Shown here: positions 40,301 to 51,227 of the stretch, one piece after another
Position numbering within the stretch: position 1 is the stretch's first letter
How the letters are laid out: the number at the start of each line of letters is the position of its first letter
Source of the DNA: Cyanophora paradoxa
Taxonomy: Eukaryota > Glaucocystophyceae > Cyanophorales > Cyanophoraceae
Assembly (NCBI GenBank): GCA_004431415.1
Contig: QPMI01000148.1
Location: 1 to 64,000, forward strand
Length of the DNA stretch: 64,000 nucleotides
Direction of reading: 5' to 3'
The notes under the pieces: model-generated
Databases searched by the model: none
Told to the model about the DNA's origin: nothing
What the model saw: the letters and a program-made list of their open reading frames with translations, nothing else
Program-made: the position numbers and the translations under genes

Positions 40301-41109
40301 GCCTCCGCGGCGCCCGCCCCGCCTCCGCCTCGGCCCTCGCCGCCGGCCCCGCCCGCGCCGCCGTCGTCGCGCGGCCCGCCTCGGCCGCCCCGGCGCGCGC
40401 CTGCGGCTCTCAGCGGGCGCCGGGGCCGGCCGCGCGGCGGGGCCGGCGGCGGCGGCCTTCTCGTCCGTGGAGGACGAGCTCGGCCCGATCGACCCGGCGA
40501 CGGCGGCCGGGGGCCCGGCGTGCGAGGCGGCGTGCGAGGCGGCCAAGGCGCGGCTGGAGCAGCTGTGGGCGGAGCTCTACTACCCGATGGGGGAGCGGGC
40601 GCGGGTGCGGGGCGCCCTCTTCGGGGCCTCCAACCCCTCCGTCCTGGCGGCCCTCCGCTCCCAGCTCGACGACGCCCTCGCCTACCGCTCTTTGGTCCGC
40701 CGTACCCCTGCCCGCCCCGCCCCCCGGCGGGGGTACGTTCTCATCGGGCGGGGGTACCGGTGCAGGTTGTGGAGGTGCTGCGGCAGATTCGGGCGCGGGA
40801 GGCGCTGCTTGAGGAGATCGAGGATGAGGGGGCGGGCCTGGACGAGGCGCGCATCGGGCAGCTGCTGCGGCTCTCGCGCGCCGCCCTCGCCGCCATCGCC
40901 GCCTGGCGCGACGCCTTCTGGTGGAACAAGGTCTTCATGTTCCGCGGTGCGCGGCGTACCCCCGCGGGCCTCGAGAGGCGTACCCCCGCCCCTTACAATT
41001 ACGCTGGGCAGGCGTGGACTACGCGGCGAAGGTGGAGGGGGACCTCCAGTTCCTGCGGGACCAGGGCGTCGACGTGGCGGGCGCGGGGGCGGGCGGGGCG
41101 CCCCCGTGA
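37305..41109 (+). CDS. Protein with eight IQ (calmodulin-binding) motifs
   Basis: First exons: 37305-37569 (ending at a GC donor), 37673-37770, then 37827 onward, all in frame. The start MTTKSGTVYGFAGG is the first available. Eight IQ motifs between about residues 148 and 515 follow the pattern AAxxIQRYAKGYIVRK (at 37908, 38025, 38169, 38325, 38610, 38715, 38865 and 38964), separated by Gly/Ala/Glu-rich linkers. Beyond about 39,480 the reading switches frame through short introns. Later exons contain LWAELYYPMGERARVRGALF and VLRQIRAREALLEEIEDEGA, and the gene ends LQFLRDQGVDVAG before 41109. The later exon borders are not resolved. IQ motifs bind calmodulin-like proteins. A cytoskeletal or flagellar role is possible but not shown. 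Confidence 0.75.
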
Positions 41110-41289
41110 CCGCCGCCAAGGGCGGGGCGGGGCGGCCCTCTTACAGATTGCAGCCGAGGTCTAGATCAAACAGGGGACCGAATGATGTTACTGAATGCAT
41201 TATATTAATCATGAATCTTGAATGAACGAAAGTGTCGACGCTGCATTTGAGCTCGCGCGCAACAGTACCGTAGTGCAGCACATCCGCAC

Positions 41290-41528
41290 TGCGGCAACGA
41301 GGTGAAGTCGCAGAACAAGATGCCATGATGCTGGACACGATCATCGGATGGACAGTGACTTCGTGGGCGTCGGCCGCCGGGCGGCATGCTCAAGAACCGT
41401 TGAACACCATGCATATGACCAAGCTGAACGACATGGTGAAGAAGGGCGGGAGCAAGCACATGTGCTACCTCATGCTGTTCGTCGTCGGCGTTATCGTTTT
41501 CCTGTACATGCTCCTCCGCAGGCGATAG
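41290..41528 (+). pseudogene. Duplicated, disrupted 3' fragment of the Bet1-type SNARE gene
   Basis: Matches the last exon of the SNARE gene at 36625-36837 in inverted orientation. GNEVKSQNKM is followed by a stop, and several short insertions break the frame: about 8 bases after AACAAGATG, 9 after ACACGAT, 7 in the GTCGG region, and 6 twice further on. The last 40 codons, including the membrane anchor MCYLMLFVVGVIVFLYMLL, are intact. No upstream exons exist, so it is a dead fragment. Confidence 0.85.
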
Positions 41529-42196
41529 GCCCCGGCCTCCCCTTGCTTCTTCCTCGTAGGAATTCGAACTTCAGATCCCCCGTCCTGCCCCCTCCCCGCC
41601 CCCTTCTCAAGAATCACACCAGTCTCTCGTCTCGACTCTGTTCGGGCTGGTACTATTGATATAGTCACACTACTATTCACGCCGCGCCCACGGCCCGCTG
41701 TGCACTCGCAGCTAGAACTAGATCCAAACTACCTCCAGCTACTCGACGTAGTCGTCCATGCGCATCTGGGAGTCGGTGCCCTGCAGGCGCGGGTGCAGGA
41801 TCTGCGGGGGCGGGCGGGGTACAGGCGTCAGCGCAGGCGCCGGGGGAGGCGGCGGATCGGAGGAAGATCGAATTCGAATTTGAAAAAATGAGGGGGCGGG
41901 CCTTCTGGACGTGGACGCCCTCCGTGACCTGGGACGCGATGTCCTGCGGCGTGATGAAGATGAACTGCTTGCGGCCGCCCTCGATGGTGCCGTGCGCCTT
42001 GTGCAGGAGGTCCATCGTGATCTGCCTGTTCTGAGCATCCATGAAGACGTCTGCGCGCGGGGCGAAGTCAGAAGAGTCAGGCGTGGGGGGGGGATGGAAT
42101 GCCGGGTACAGGCGCACCGAACTCGTCCATGACGCGGAAGGGCGACTGGCACTTGCTGCCGACGGCGAGCGTGAAGGCCGTCGTGGTGAAGGATCG
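41290..42196 (-). repeat. Inverted duplication, arm B
   Basis: Inverted partner of 35958-36826. Here SMC6 is complete and the SNARE gene is the fragment. The 3'-to-3' spacing of the two genes is conserved (about 210 bases), so both arms derive from one convergent gene pair. Confidence 0.8.
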
Positions 42197-45100
42197 CTCC
42201 CCGCCCGAGAGCGTCTTGAGGTCCCGCGTGCTCTCCTGGTCCGCGCGCCCCGGGAGCACCGGCTGCGCGGGGCGGGGCGGGGCGGGGCGGGGCGGGGCGG
42301 TTGAGGCGGGGCGGGCGGCGAGGCACGGGGCGCCGACCTTAATCTCGAGGGTGCGATTTTGCTGGTCAAACGTGACCGAGCCGTTGCACCCCGGCCGGAG
42401 CTCCATGCACGTCCCGAAGATCTGTGCGGGTTTCAATGTTCGAAGATCTGCGCGGGCAGGACCGGCCAGGCCGAGCCGCTCACATAGTTGATTTCGTCGG
42501 CGTACGTCTCCTCCATTTTCTCCAGCTGCTTGATGCGCTTTCCCAGCAGACGGGAGAGCTCCTGCGTCGGCGTCAGGCGCGGGGAAGGGCGGGGGGGGCG
42601 GGCGGGGCGCGCGTTCAGGTTGTCCTCCGCCCCATCGCACTGCCGCTGCAGGGTTGCGAGCTTGGAACGGGCCGACTCGTACTGCTCCTTCGCCTCCTCA
42701 ACGCTCATTCCGCCGCGCCTGCGCCCAGCGATCAGCGCGACGGGAGCCCGTGCGCGGGCAGCCGGCTAGCCGGCCGGCCGGCGCGCACCGCTGCTGCTCC
42801 TCCTGGCGGTGCTTCTCGGCCCGCCTGATGTCCCGAGCGACAGAGTCGGGCGTCTTGCCCTCCAGGTCGACGTCCTCCCGGTGGCACATCTCCGCCGCCT
42901 GCCCCTCCGCGTCCGCCACCTGCCGCCGCTGCGCCTCCACCCGCTGCGCCGCGAGCTCCAGCGCGCCCTCCGCGTCCCGCAGCTTGCACTCTGCCTTCTG
43001 CACGGACCTCTCCGCCTTCCCGATGCTCTTCGTGAGGTTCTCGACCTCGTCCTGTCCAAGGGGCGTGAGGGAGCGAGGGGCGTGAGGGAGCGGCCGGCGG
43101 CGCGGGCGGGCGGGCGGGCGGCAGGGCGCCCGCGCACCGTGATTTCCTTGAGCCTCGCCTGCGCTTCGGCCTTCTGGTCCTCTGCGGCCTTGTGGGCCGC
43201 GGCCGCCGCGTGCGCCTCCTGCTTCATCCCCTCGATCTCCCCCTGCTTCGCCGCCAGCTCCCCCGAGCACTCGGAGAGGCGCTTCTCGAGCGCCTGCGGC
43301 GCCGCGGCGGAGCGTCAGGACGGGCGCGCCCCGGGCGAGTGCGCTTCTCTTCGTTCGCACGGCGACGTTGCCCTCCAGATCGGCGATCGAGCCCTCCTCC
43401 TGCTGCGGCTCGCGCTTCTCCTCGTCCTCGCGCTTGTACCGCGCCTGGAACATCTGCCTCTCCGCATCCCTGATGCGGTGCTGCGCGGGGCGTCGGCGCG
43501 CGCTCGCTCGCTCGCTCGCGGAGTGCAGACGTCGAGGGCTTGGAACTTGTCGCGGACGACCTTGAGCGCCCTCTCGGCCTCGCCCTTGCGGGACAGGGCG
43601 TCGGCCCTGGCCTGGGTCTCCTTCTTCATCTGCCGCCTGGCCTCTCTGCGAGGCGGGCGACGGCGAGTCAGGGGGCGGCTCGGCGCGGCCCGCAGGGCGC
43701 CGCAGGCGGCACGAAGGGAAGCGAGCGCACTCGATCGTCTCGTCGAAGTTCTCGTCGAAAAAGTTGATGGCCGTGCGGCGCTGGTGCGATTTCGTGATCT
43801 CCGTCATGCCCCTAATAGACAAGGACGTGCCGTCCGCCATTAAAACGCCGGAGCAGTCCTTTCGGTGCGCTGCGGAGGGCGGTCGCGGCGGCCGGATCGG
43901 GGCGCGATAGAAAGCGCAATCGGGGCCGGGGCGACGCACCGAAAGCGACCTTCTGCGCGTCGTCGGCGTTCTCGAAGAGCCACGTGCTCTCTATGCGGAA
44001 CGAGTCGACGAGCATGTTGAAGACGGAGGGGTGCGAGACCTCCAAGACCGAGGCAACCGTCACGGCGCCCTGCTCCGGCGCCGGCGCGTTCGCGGCCAGG
44101 TGCCGCTCCTGCGGGCGGCGTCAGGGACGGGAGGGGGGGGGGAAGGGAGGGGGGTACAGGCGCGCACCGGATACCTGTCCTCGCCCTGGCGCCGCGTGAT
44201 CACGGAGATGAACTGATCACTGCGGGTCGCGTCAGTCGGTCGGTCGGGCGGGAGGGCGGTTGGTCGGCCGAGCGCCCCGCGGGCGGGCGCGGGAGGGAGG
44301 AAAAGGGGGGTACGGGGCGCCGCGCACTCGACGCCGGCCTGCCTGGCCAGCTGCATGAGCCGCCTCTCGTCCTCGCGGTTCGACACGATGAAGGAGCGGA
44401 GCGCTTGGCCGACGCAGGCCTCGGCGGCGACGGCCCAGCGCCTGTCCTTCAGGCGCACGAACTTGCCTGCGGGGCAAAGCTCAGTGGGGCCCGGCCCGAA
44501 GCAAAGCGGCGCGGGCGCACCGATGGGGCCGACGGGTTTCTGACGGAAGTCGCCGGCGCGCTGCTCGACGAGCTTCACGAGCCGCGACATGTTGCGCGCC
44601 AGGGCCTCGATCCGGTCGCCCTTGGCCCCGATCGCCGTCTCCTCCGCAGCGCGCGCCTTGCGGATCGCCTCGTCGATCCGATTGACATCGGCCGCGAGGT
44701 CCGAGACGGCCTTGTGGGCTTGGTTGCGCTCGTCCACCATCTCCTGCTGCGCCCTCTTGAGCTCCTCGACCTCGTTGGAATACTCCTGCTCCGCCTGCGC
44801 CAGCCGCGCCACCCGCTCCTGCCACGCCTGCCGCAGCGACCTGGAGGGCAACAGCGTCGTCGTCGGCCCGGGGGCGGCCCGGCTCCCGCTCAGGCGGGGA
44901 CGGGGGCGGAGGGGCGGACTCGACGTCTCGGGACTGCTTGGCGCGCGCGGCGTCCAGCTCCCTCCGCGCCGCTGCGAGCTCCTTCTCCAGTCGCTTGACC
45001 TCTTTCTCCTTGCCAGACAGGGCGCTCTGCGGGCGCGGGCGCGGGCGGCGGTCGGCCACGGGCGCGCCTCGCGGGACGCAGATGATGAGCTCCCGCGCGG

Positions 45101-46849
45101 ACCTTGGCGCGGTTCAGGGTGCCCGTGGTGTCCGCGACGGCCGCGTAAGCGGCGTCCGCCGCCTGCGTTGCGTCGCGCTCCGCCTGGAAGCGCGAGTCGG
45201 CCTCCGGCTCGAGGGCCCGGTACTGCTCCTGCAAGTGGGCGCTGTTGGCGCGCGCCGAGTCCAGGGCCTGCTGCCCCCCGTCGACTCTGATCTGCGCCGC
45301 CCCCAGCTCCTCTTCCAGGCCCGCCAGCTTCTGCTCGCCACGAATGAACGGGCGTGAGCGCGCCGCTGAACAGGCCCGCGCGCGGCGAGGCGAGGCGGGG
45401 CGTGGGCGGCCGCGGGGCGCACGTTCTCCTCCTCCGCGACATGAAGCCAGGCAAGCTCGCACTTGTGCCGCTTGATAACTTCCTCCATGCTTTCCAGCTC
45501 CATCAGCTTCTCGTAGACCTGCCGCTTCTCCTCGACCGCCTTCTCCATCGCCGGGAAAGTCTGCCGCCCGCCCGCGCCCGCCGCGTCACGCAGCGTCGCA
45601 CGGAGCGCTGCGGGGGAGGGAGGGAGGGTCGCCGTGGCGGGGCCACCTTGCGCTTGTCCTCGAGGACGGCGCGGTACTGTTCGCACATCTGCTGGGCCTT
45701 CGTGTAGTTCTCGCGCGTCTCGTCGAACTGCATCGCGGTCGTGTAGAACTGCGCGAGACCGATCGTCAGGGGCGGCTCCGCGGGGCGGGCGGGCGGGCGG
45801 GCGCCGGCGCGCTCGCCTTGAAGAGCGACTTTTCGTCCGTCTTCTGCAGGAACTCCTTCGCCTGATCTTGCATCATAACGACGCAGGGGTTCCTGCGCCG
45901 GAGTCAGAGCCGATCGGGGGCAGCGCGGCGCGCTGGCGTAGCGCGCCCGACTTGGATATCCCAGTGATTCACGATGGCATCCACGAGACGACGCGCATCC
46001 TTGCCCTTCGTTCTCTGCCCTACACGCGCAAGCGTGAGTCGCCGCCGCCGTCCGCCGCCGGCCAGGAGCGAAGGGCCAACGCGGACCGTTCTCGCCGGTG
46101 ACGCAGAAATCGGATTGCCCGTTGGTGCGAATGGTGCGCTCGATGCTGATGTGCTTCCCGAACTCGTCCTGCCGGAACGGGTTGCTGCCCTGGTTGCACA
46201 GCACGACTTCCACCTTCGCCCTGCGCAGCTCTGCGTCGGCCCGGGCGGGCGGAGCTGGCCGCGTGTGGCGCACTCTCGAATCTCGTTGCTGCCTCCCTTG
46301 TTGAGAACGAAGTCCTGCGGCCGCAAGGTTGGCGTTCACCGCGGCAGGCGCGTTCAGGTGAACCTACCTTCAGGGACCGCGCCCTGTTGGTCTTGTTGGC
46401 CCTTGCGCCAAGGCAAACGATCAAGGCGGTCGCCATCGCACTCTTTCCGGACCCGTTGGCGCCTGCGCAGCCAGGGTCGGCTGAAGGGAGACAGAGGTGA
46501 ACATGCGCTCGGCGACGCGCGGCATGCACCAGTGACGTAGTTCATCTTCGGACCGAACATAGTGTCGACCTTCTTGTGGCTGCGCTCGTCTCGGTCCGCA
46601 GCGCGGGCAGCGCGGCTCAAAGATTTGAAAGTACCACATAAAATTGCTGAGGCGGATGCCCTGCACGCTGCCAGACACGAAGCCCTCCGGAGGCTTCGCG
46701 AAGTACCTCAAGCTCCAGGAGCTGTCATCCGGGGACCGCTTCCGCTTCCCAGCTTTTGTCTGCGCGGGCTGCGACGGGCCCGCCTGAGACTCCGGCTGTG
46801 CGTAGTCCTCCGTCTCCGACTCCTCCTCTAGCCGCCGGCGCGGGGCCAT
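41741..46849 (-). CDS. SMC6: SMC6, structural maintenance of chromosomes protein 6
   Basis: A minus-strand gene of many short exons. It starts MAPRRRLEEESETEDYAQPE at 46849. The ATP head begins FGPKMNYVTG|ANGSGKSAMATALIVCLG (Walker A near 46,445-46,460), followed by HWDIQV and NPCVVMMQDQAKEFLQ (about 45,870-45,970), typical of SMC6 rather than other SMCs. Long coiled-coil segments flank a hinge (KPVGPIGA, LKDRRWAVAAEACVGQALRS, about 44,330-44,550). The C-terminal head has LSGGERSFTTTAF (signature, about 42,190-42,215), FRVMDEF (Walker B), VFMDAQNRQITMDLL and QFIFITPQDI, and ends MRMDDYVE. SMC6 pairs with SMC5 in DNA repair and in restriction of viral or extrachromosomal DNA. It is divergent from SNU13. 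Confidence 0.93.
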
Positions 46850-47075
46850 CGATCCTTTAACTTCGAATCCCTTGACGCAAGGGTACGGCGAACGCAATTG
46901 TAGCCGTACCCCTTCGATCTCGAAGAACTTCCAGCCTTCTTCTCCCCGTGAACCCCGAGCAGGGTGTGAGGGAGCATCCAGTCGATTTTAAGCAGGTTCG
47001 CGGTTCCCGCCTCTCGCCATCAGTGCGACTCGCGACCTGGCGCTTCTCGCAGACGATCAGCAGCCTCGAACCAAA
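46850..47075. promoter_or_regulatory. Divergent promoter region, SMC6 and SNU13
   Basis: 226 bases between the start codons of SMC6 (minus) and SNU13 (plus). It is less GC-rich than neighbouring coding DNA. No clear TATA box is recognised. Confidence 0.4.
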
Positions 47076-47713
47076 ATGGTGCGACGCCCGCTGCGAACCC
47101 ATGTGCTTCGTGGCGATCTCACGATCCCGCTCCCGCAGGCCGACGACGCGCCCGCTGTGAACCCCAAGGCGTACCCGCTCGCGGACACGCAGCTGACCAA
47201 CAGCATCCTGGATCTTGTCCAGCAGGCTGCCAACTACAAGCAGCTGAAGAAGGGCGCCAACGAGGGTGCGCGAGATCCTCGCGCTCTGGCGTTCGCGAGG
47301 GTCGTCCCGTGATCGCGGGTCACTGCAGCCACCAAGACGCTCAACCGTGGCATTTCGGAGTTCATTATCCTCGCCGCCGATGCGGAGCCGCTCGAGATCC
47401 TTCTGCACCTCCCCCTTCTGTGCGAGGACAAGGTCGGCCCTGGGCACATCGGCGCGGGCCTAGCTCTCGCCGCCCTGACGCACCTCCGCTGCGCAGAACG
47501 TCCCGTACGTCTTCGTTCCGTCGAAGACCGCCCTCGGTCGCGCGTGCGGCGTGTCGCGGCCCGTCATCTCCTGCTCGGTGACGACCAACGAGGGCTCTCA
47601 GCTGAAGAGCCAGATCCAGAGTCTCAAGCTGTCCATCGAGAAGCTCCTCATCGTGCGTTCCTTTTCTTTTCTTATGTGTGCCCTTGCTGCCGCTCCTGAA
47701 CGTGCCGCAGTAA
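47076..47713 (+). CDS. SNU13: SNU13 / NHP2L1 (15.5K) U4 snRNP and box C/D snoRNP protein
   Basis: Complete five-exon model: ATG alone at 47076-47078, then 47139-47265, 47329-47432, 47497-47652, and the stop TAA at 47711-47713; 130 residues. The protein matches the family almost throughout: [90 protein letters not shown]. It is an L7Ae-fold RNA-binding protein that recognises kink-turns in U4 snRNA and box C/D snoRNAs. Introns are 58-64 bases, and the first splits the gene directly after the initiator codon while the last precedes the bare stop codon. Confidence 0.97.
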
Positions 47714-48389
47714 ATGGATGCGTGGGGCGAGGCTCGGACGATTTCCCCCGGCCTCGAAGCTCAGGAGCTGCCGGTCACATGCCTAGGAGCTGCCGGCCGC
47801 TTTCGATCGTCCTTCTCTCCTTGCTTGCTCCTTGTGAGTCCCCGCATCATTCGTGGCGGGCCGTATGAAGACCCGCTCTCCTCTTCCACTTCAGTAGGCG
47901 ACGTCTAGGTAGCTTTAGATTGTAGAGACTTGTGTAGCTAACTCGAATAGTGTGTCCGCTCAACTTTATGATTCCCGTGAACGCGTGTCAAGCACCCAAT
48001 GCCCATCAAGGTCCCCTGGGAGCGAGCCCCGGCCCTGCCGCGGGGCAGCTGCGCGCGTCTGATAGCATTATAGCTTTGTATCTGGATTCGTCGAGGTCGA
48101 CCAGCGCATACGCCGTCAACTGCAGCCGGACGCGGGCCACGCCCGCCAAGCGTACCCCTCAAAGCAGCAACACAAAGCAAGCCAGCATCTTCAGCAGCGT
48201 CAGAGTGCTGTCGCAGAGCTTGCAGCTAGCATAAACAACCCAGATCCAGTCCCTAAGACAGTCCCCCGCGTCAGCTCTCTGCGTGCCCGCCAGACTGCAA
48301 GCCAAGCCATGGAACTCCGGGCTCGGGTTCTCTTCAGCATGAGCTGATCCCTTGTGGCTCCCAAAAGGCCACCCAGCCCCGCAGGCAGC
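47714..48389. other. SNU13 3' region and intergenic DNA
   Basis: No further gene is supported up to the next start. It contains the presumed SNU13 3' UTR and moderately GC-rich DNA with CTAG- and AGCT-type palindromes near 47,900. Confidence 0.5.
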
Positions 48390-50472
48390 ATGGGGGTCGT
48401 CGACGAGGTGGTGTTCCGCGTGTACGGGCCGGCGCCCGAGCGCGCCCCTGTGGACACGCGGAGTAAGCTCTCGCTGCTGCGGAGCCCGCCGCGGGCGCAC
48501 TCCACGGAGCCATTCCCCCTGATCCGGCGCCACGCCAAGCGGCTCGTGCAGCCGCGCTACTCGTCGAGCCTCTCGGACCTCGCGCTTCCGTGGCGGCGGG
48601 CGCAGCTGCCGACGCACCCGGCCTTCTACGACGAGGTCAACGTCGACTGGAAGGCGGGGCTGCGCGAGGGCGGCCCGCGCGAGCCGCCGCTTTCGGTCGC
48701 CCCCATGGTTGCCCAGCCTCCTGTCTCCATCCCGCGCGCCTACCCGCGCATCGCCCCAAGCCCAGCGCTCACGGTGCGCGCCGCGCTCGCCCCGCCCCCT
48801 CTTCCCTCCCGAGACGCCCGCCGACTTCTGGCCGGCCGGCCGGCCGCAGGTCCCGTGCTCGTGCCCGCACGGCGAGCACCACGGGCACGGGCACGCCCGG
48901 GCCGCCCCTCGGCCCCTCGGCGGGCCTTTCAAGGCTGCCGGCTCGCATCCGCACGCCATCGGAGGCGGCGCCGGCGGCGGCGGCGGCGGCGGCGGTACCC
49001 TCGGGCTCCTCCCCCCCGATTCTCCAGTGAAGCCCTTCCACATCGCCCCGGCCCAGGCGCTCCTGGAGGCCCGGCGGCCCGAGACGGGCGGAACGGACGC
49101 GCCTGTACCCCCCGCCGGCCTCCAGGCGCCCCTTCGCCTCGCAGACGCGCTCCTGAGGGCCGACCAGCGCAGCCGGGCCGGGCGCGCCGCGCGGGGGCGG
49201 CGGCGCCCGCCCTCTCCCCCCTCCGCCGCCGACGGGGATCGCCCCGGGACGGGGGGTACCGACATGTCCGGCCTCCTCCGCATCGCGGGGGATCTGGAGA
49301 GCGCGCCCCCTACCCCCCCGCTCCTCCCCCTGGCGCCCCCCGTGGCGCCCGGCGGCTCCCGCTCCCCACCTCCGATCCCCGGCGGTGCCCCCGCCCAGCT
49401 CCACGCCTCCGACCTCGCCGCTTCGGGCGCCGACGCCCGATACGTCGCCCGTACCCTCCGCAAGGTCGCCTCCCCCCCCCCTCTTTTTTTCCGTTTCTGC
49501 GGTATTTGATACCCCGCCGCAGTTCCTGCCCGAGACAGTCTCTGCGGTGGCGCCGCAGGGATCGGCCCTCGCCGCCTCGCGTCTCGCGGACGCGCCGCCG
49601 CCGCCGCCGCCGCATCCGGCCGGGGCGCGCAAGAGCGCGCGGGGCGCCGGATCGAATGCGGGCGCCGGCGGCTCCTCGCGGAGGGGCGGAGGGCCCGGGC
49701 ACGGCATCCAGTCCAGCGGGAGCCTCTTGGCCCTGGGCCTCCAGATCGCGGAGAGCGTCGCGGCGAGGGCGGCCGAAGAGGCACGGGACGCGGCGCTGCT
49801 CGCGGGGCGCGAGGGCGGCGCCGGCGAGGGCGGCGGCGACGGAGAGCACATGGGCGACCTGCTCGTGGGCCGAGTGGGGCGCGTCAACGTCGCCCAGCGG
49901 GACAAGAAGGGGAAGCGGGACAAGAACCGGCCCAAGGGCGCGCTGCTGCTGCGGACGGCGAACGATCAGGAGAGCGGTCTCCCGACGGACATCGACGACT
50001 TCTTCTCGCAGATCGCCGACATGGCTCTGAAGGACGAAAAGGTCGTCGAGCGCGTCCGCGACCGGTGCGCGATTGAGATAAATAATATTTCGAATTCGAT
50101 CTGGTTCTGTACCCCCCTTCCTCCTCCTCGCTTTCTGACGCTTCTGGGGGGTACCGCCAGGATCGTGAACATCCTGGCCGACGCCCTCATGCGGGGGAAC
50201 CAGGAGGACTTCCTCTCCTTCTACGGTACCCCCCGCTCTCAACTCCACCCCCCGTCTCTTTTTTTCTCCCTCTGACGCGCCTGCACCCCCCCTCCCCTCC
50301 CTCCCCCTCAGACCGCATCCCGGTCGCTTTTACGCAGGCGGACTTGGACAATATGAAGCACCGGGCGTGGAAAATCGTCGAGCAGAAGGGGCGCGTGTGG
50401 GGAGACGGCGGCGCCGGCTCCGGCGCTGGCGCTGGCGCCGCCCAACCCGCGGGCGCGGCAGCGCGAAAATGA
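48390..50472 (+). CDS. Unrecognised His/Gly/Pro-rich protein, multi-exon
   Basis: The likely start is MGVVDEVVFRVYGPAPERAP at 48390; an in-frame ATG at 48354 is also possible. Exon 1 ends at 48773 (ACG|GTGCGCG), and the next exon begins after GGCCGCAG at 48848 with VPCSCPHGEHHGHGHAR, a His/Cys-rich patch that might bind metal. Gly- and Pro-rich segments follow. A later exon reads GSLLALGLQIAESVAARAAE, PTDIDDFFSQIADMALKDEK and VVERVRDRCAIE. Further small exons contain RIVNILADALMRGNQEDFLS, then IPVAFTQADLDNMKHRAWKI, and the gene stops at 50472. The middle exon borders are uncertain. I do not recognise the family. Confidence 0.6.
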
Positions 50473-51227
50473 CACGTGAGCTTAAGCTACTATTCGAATT
50501 CGTAGTTAGCGTCGAACTCTATTATTATTCAGGATCCGTACTATAAGAGATCGAATACTTGTCCACCCCATGCATGCACAAGCTCGCGTTCGGCCCGGGG
50601 CAGCGACACTTCAAGTGTAGAGATCGTTTAATTCCGCTATTTATACTTCAAGAGCACGATATCCACTATAGCTATAGATAAGCGAATTAATAGTGATGCA
50701 GGCAATAATTGAATGTAGGACTACAGTACTAGGTTAAATCGTAAGAAAAGAAGTGATAAATCTAATTTCGAAGCTGAAATATACATCGAAGGCCCTGAGG
50801 GGTTCTCGACAGGGACGGGGCGCGCGCGGCATGTACAATACAGTCATTGAATGAAGGGAAGCGAGCACTATAGAGCTGTATACTAAGCACAGCGCATATA
50901 CGTATACCTATATATATATATATATCCAGCGCATCTACTAATACTGTTGATCACGAGGAAAATTGAGTTCCGAGCGCGAAGGGTTCGCACACACATTCAT
51001 ATTGAATGTCGAAACTCGGATCAAACACGTTCAAGGGGGCGGGGAAGACCCCCGGACGGTCCGGTACAAATGCATACGTGCATACGAAAACTGAATAACT
51101 TAGATGTACGTATACCAGTACTATTACTACTAGATTCGAATATATGCCCGAAGAGAAACCGGAAGCGAATGAAGCGAATTTAATATGAATTCAAAGTCGA
51201 GAACCGCCGCGCCGCCGGGCCTTCTGA
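50473..51227. other. AT-rich intergenic region
   Basis: No gene. It contains a TATATATATATATA run near 50,910 and many short palindromes (AGCTATAGCT, GTATACCTATATA). It separates two convergent genes. Confidence 0.6.

Noticed and set aside
38891-40546. A 551-codon minus-strand open frame
   Set aside because: Also antisense to the IQ gene; composition only.
42698-43939. A 413-codon minus-strand frame as a separate gene
   Set aside because: It runs through SMC6 coiled-coil exons and their introns; splice sites inside restore the SMC6 reading.
48159-49784. A 541-codon minus-strand open frame
   Set aside because: Shadow of the plus-strand His/Gly/Pro-rich gene; low complexity and no splice logic.
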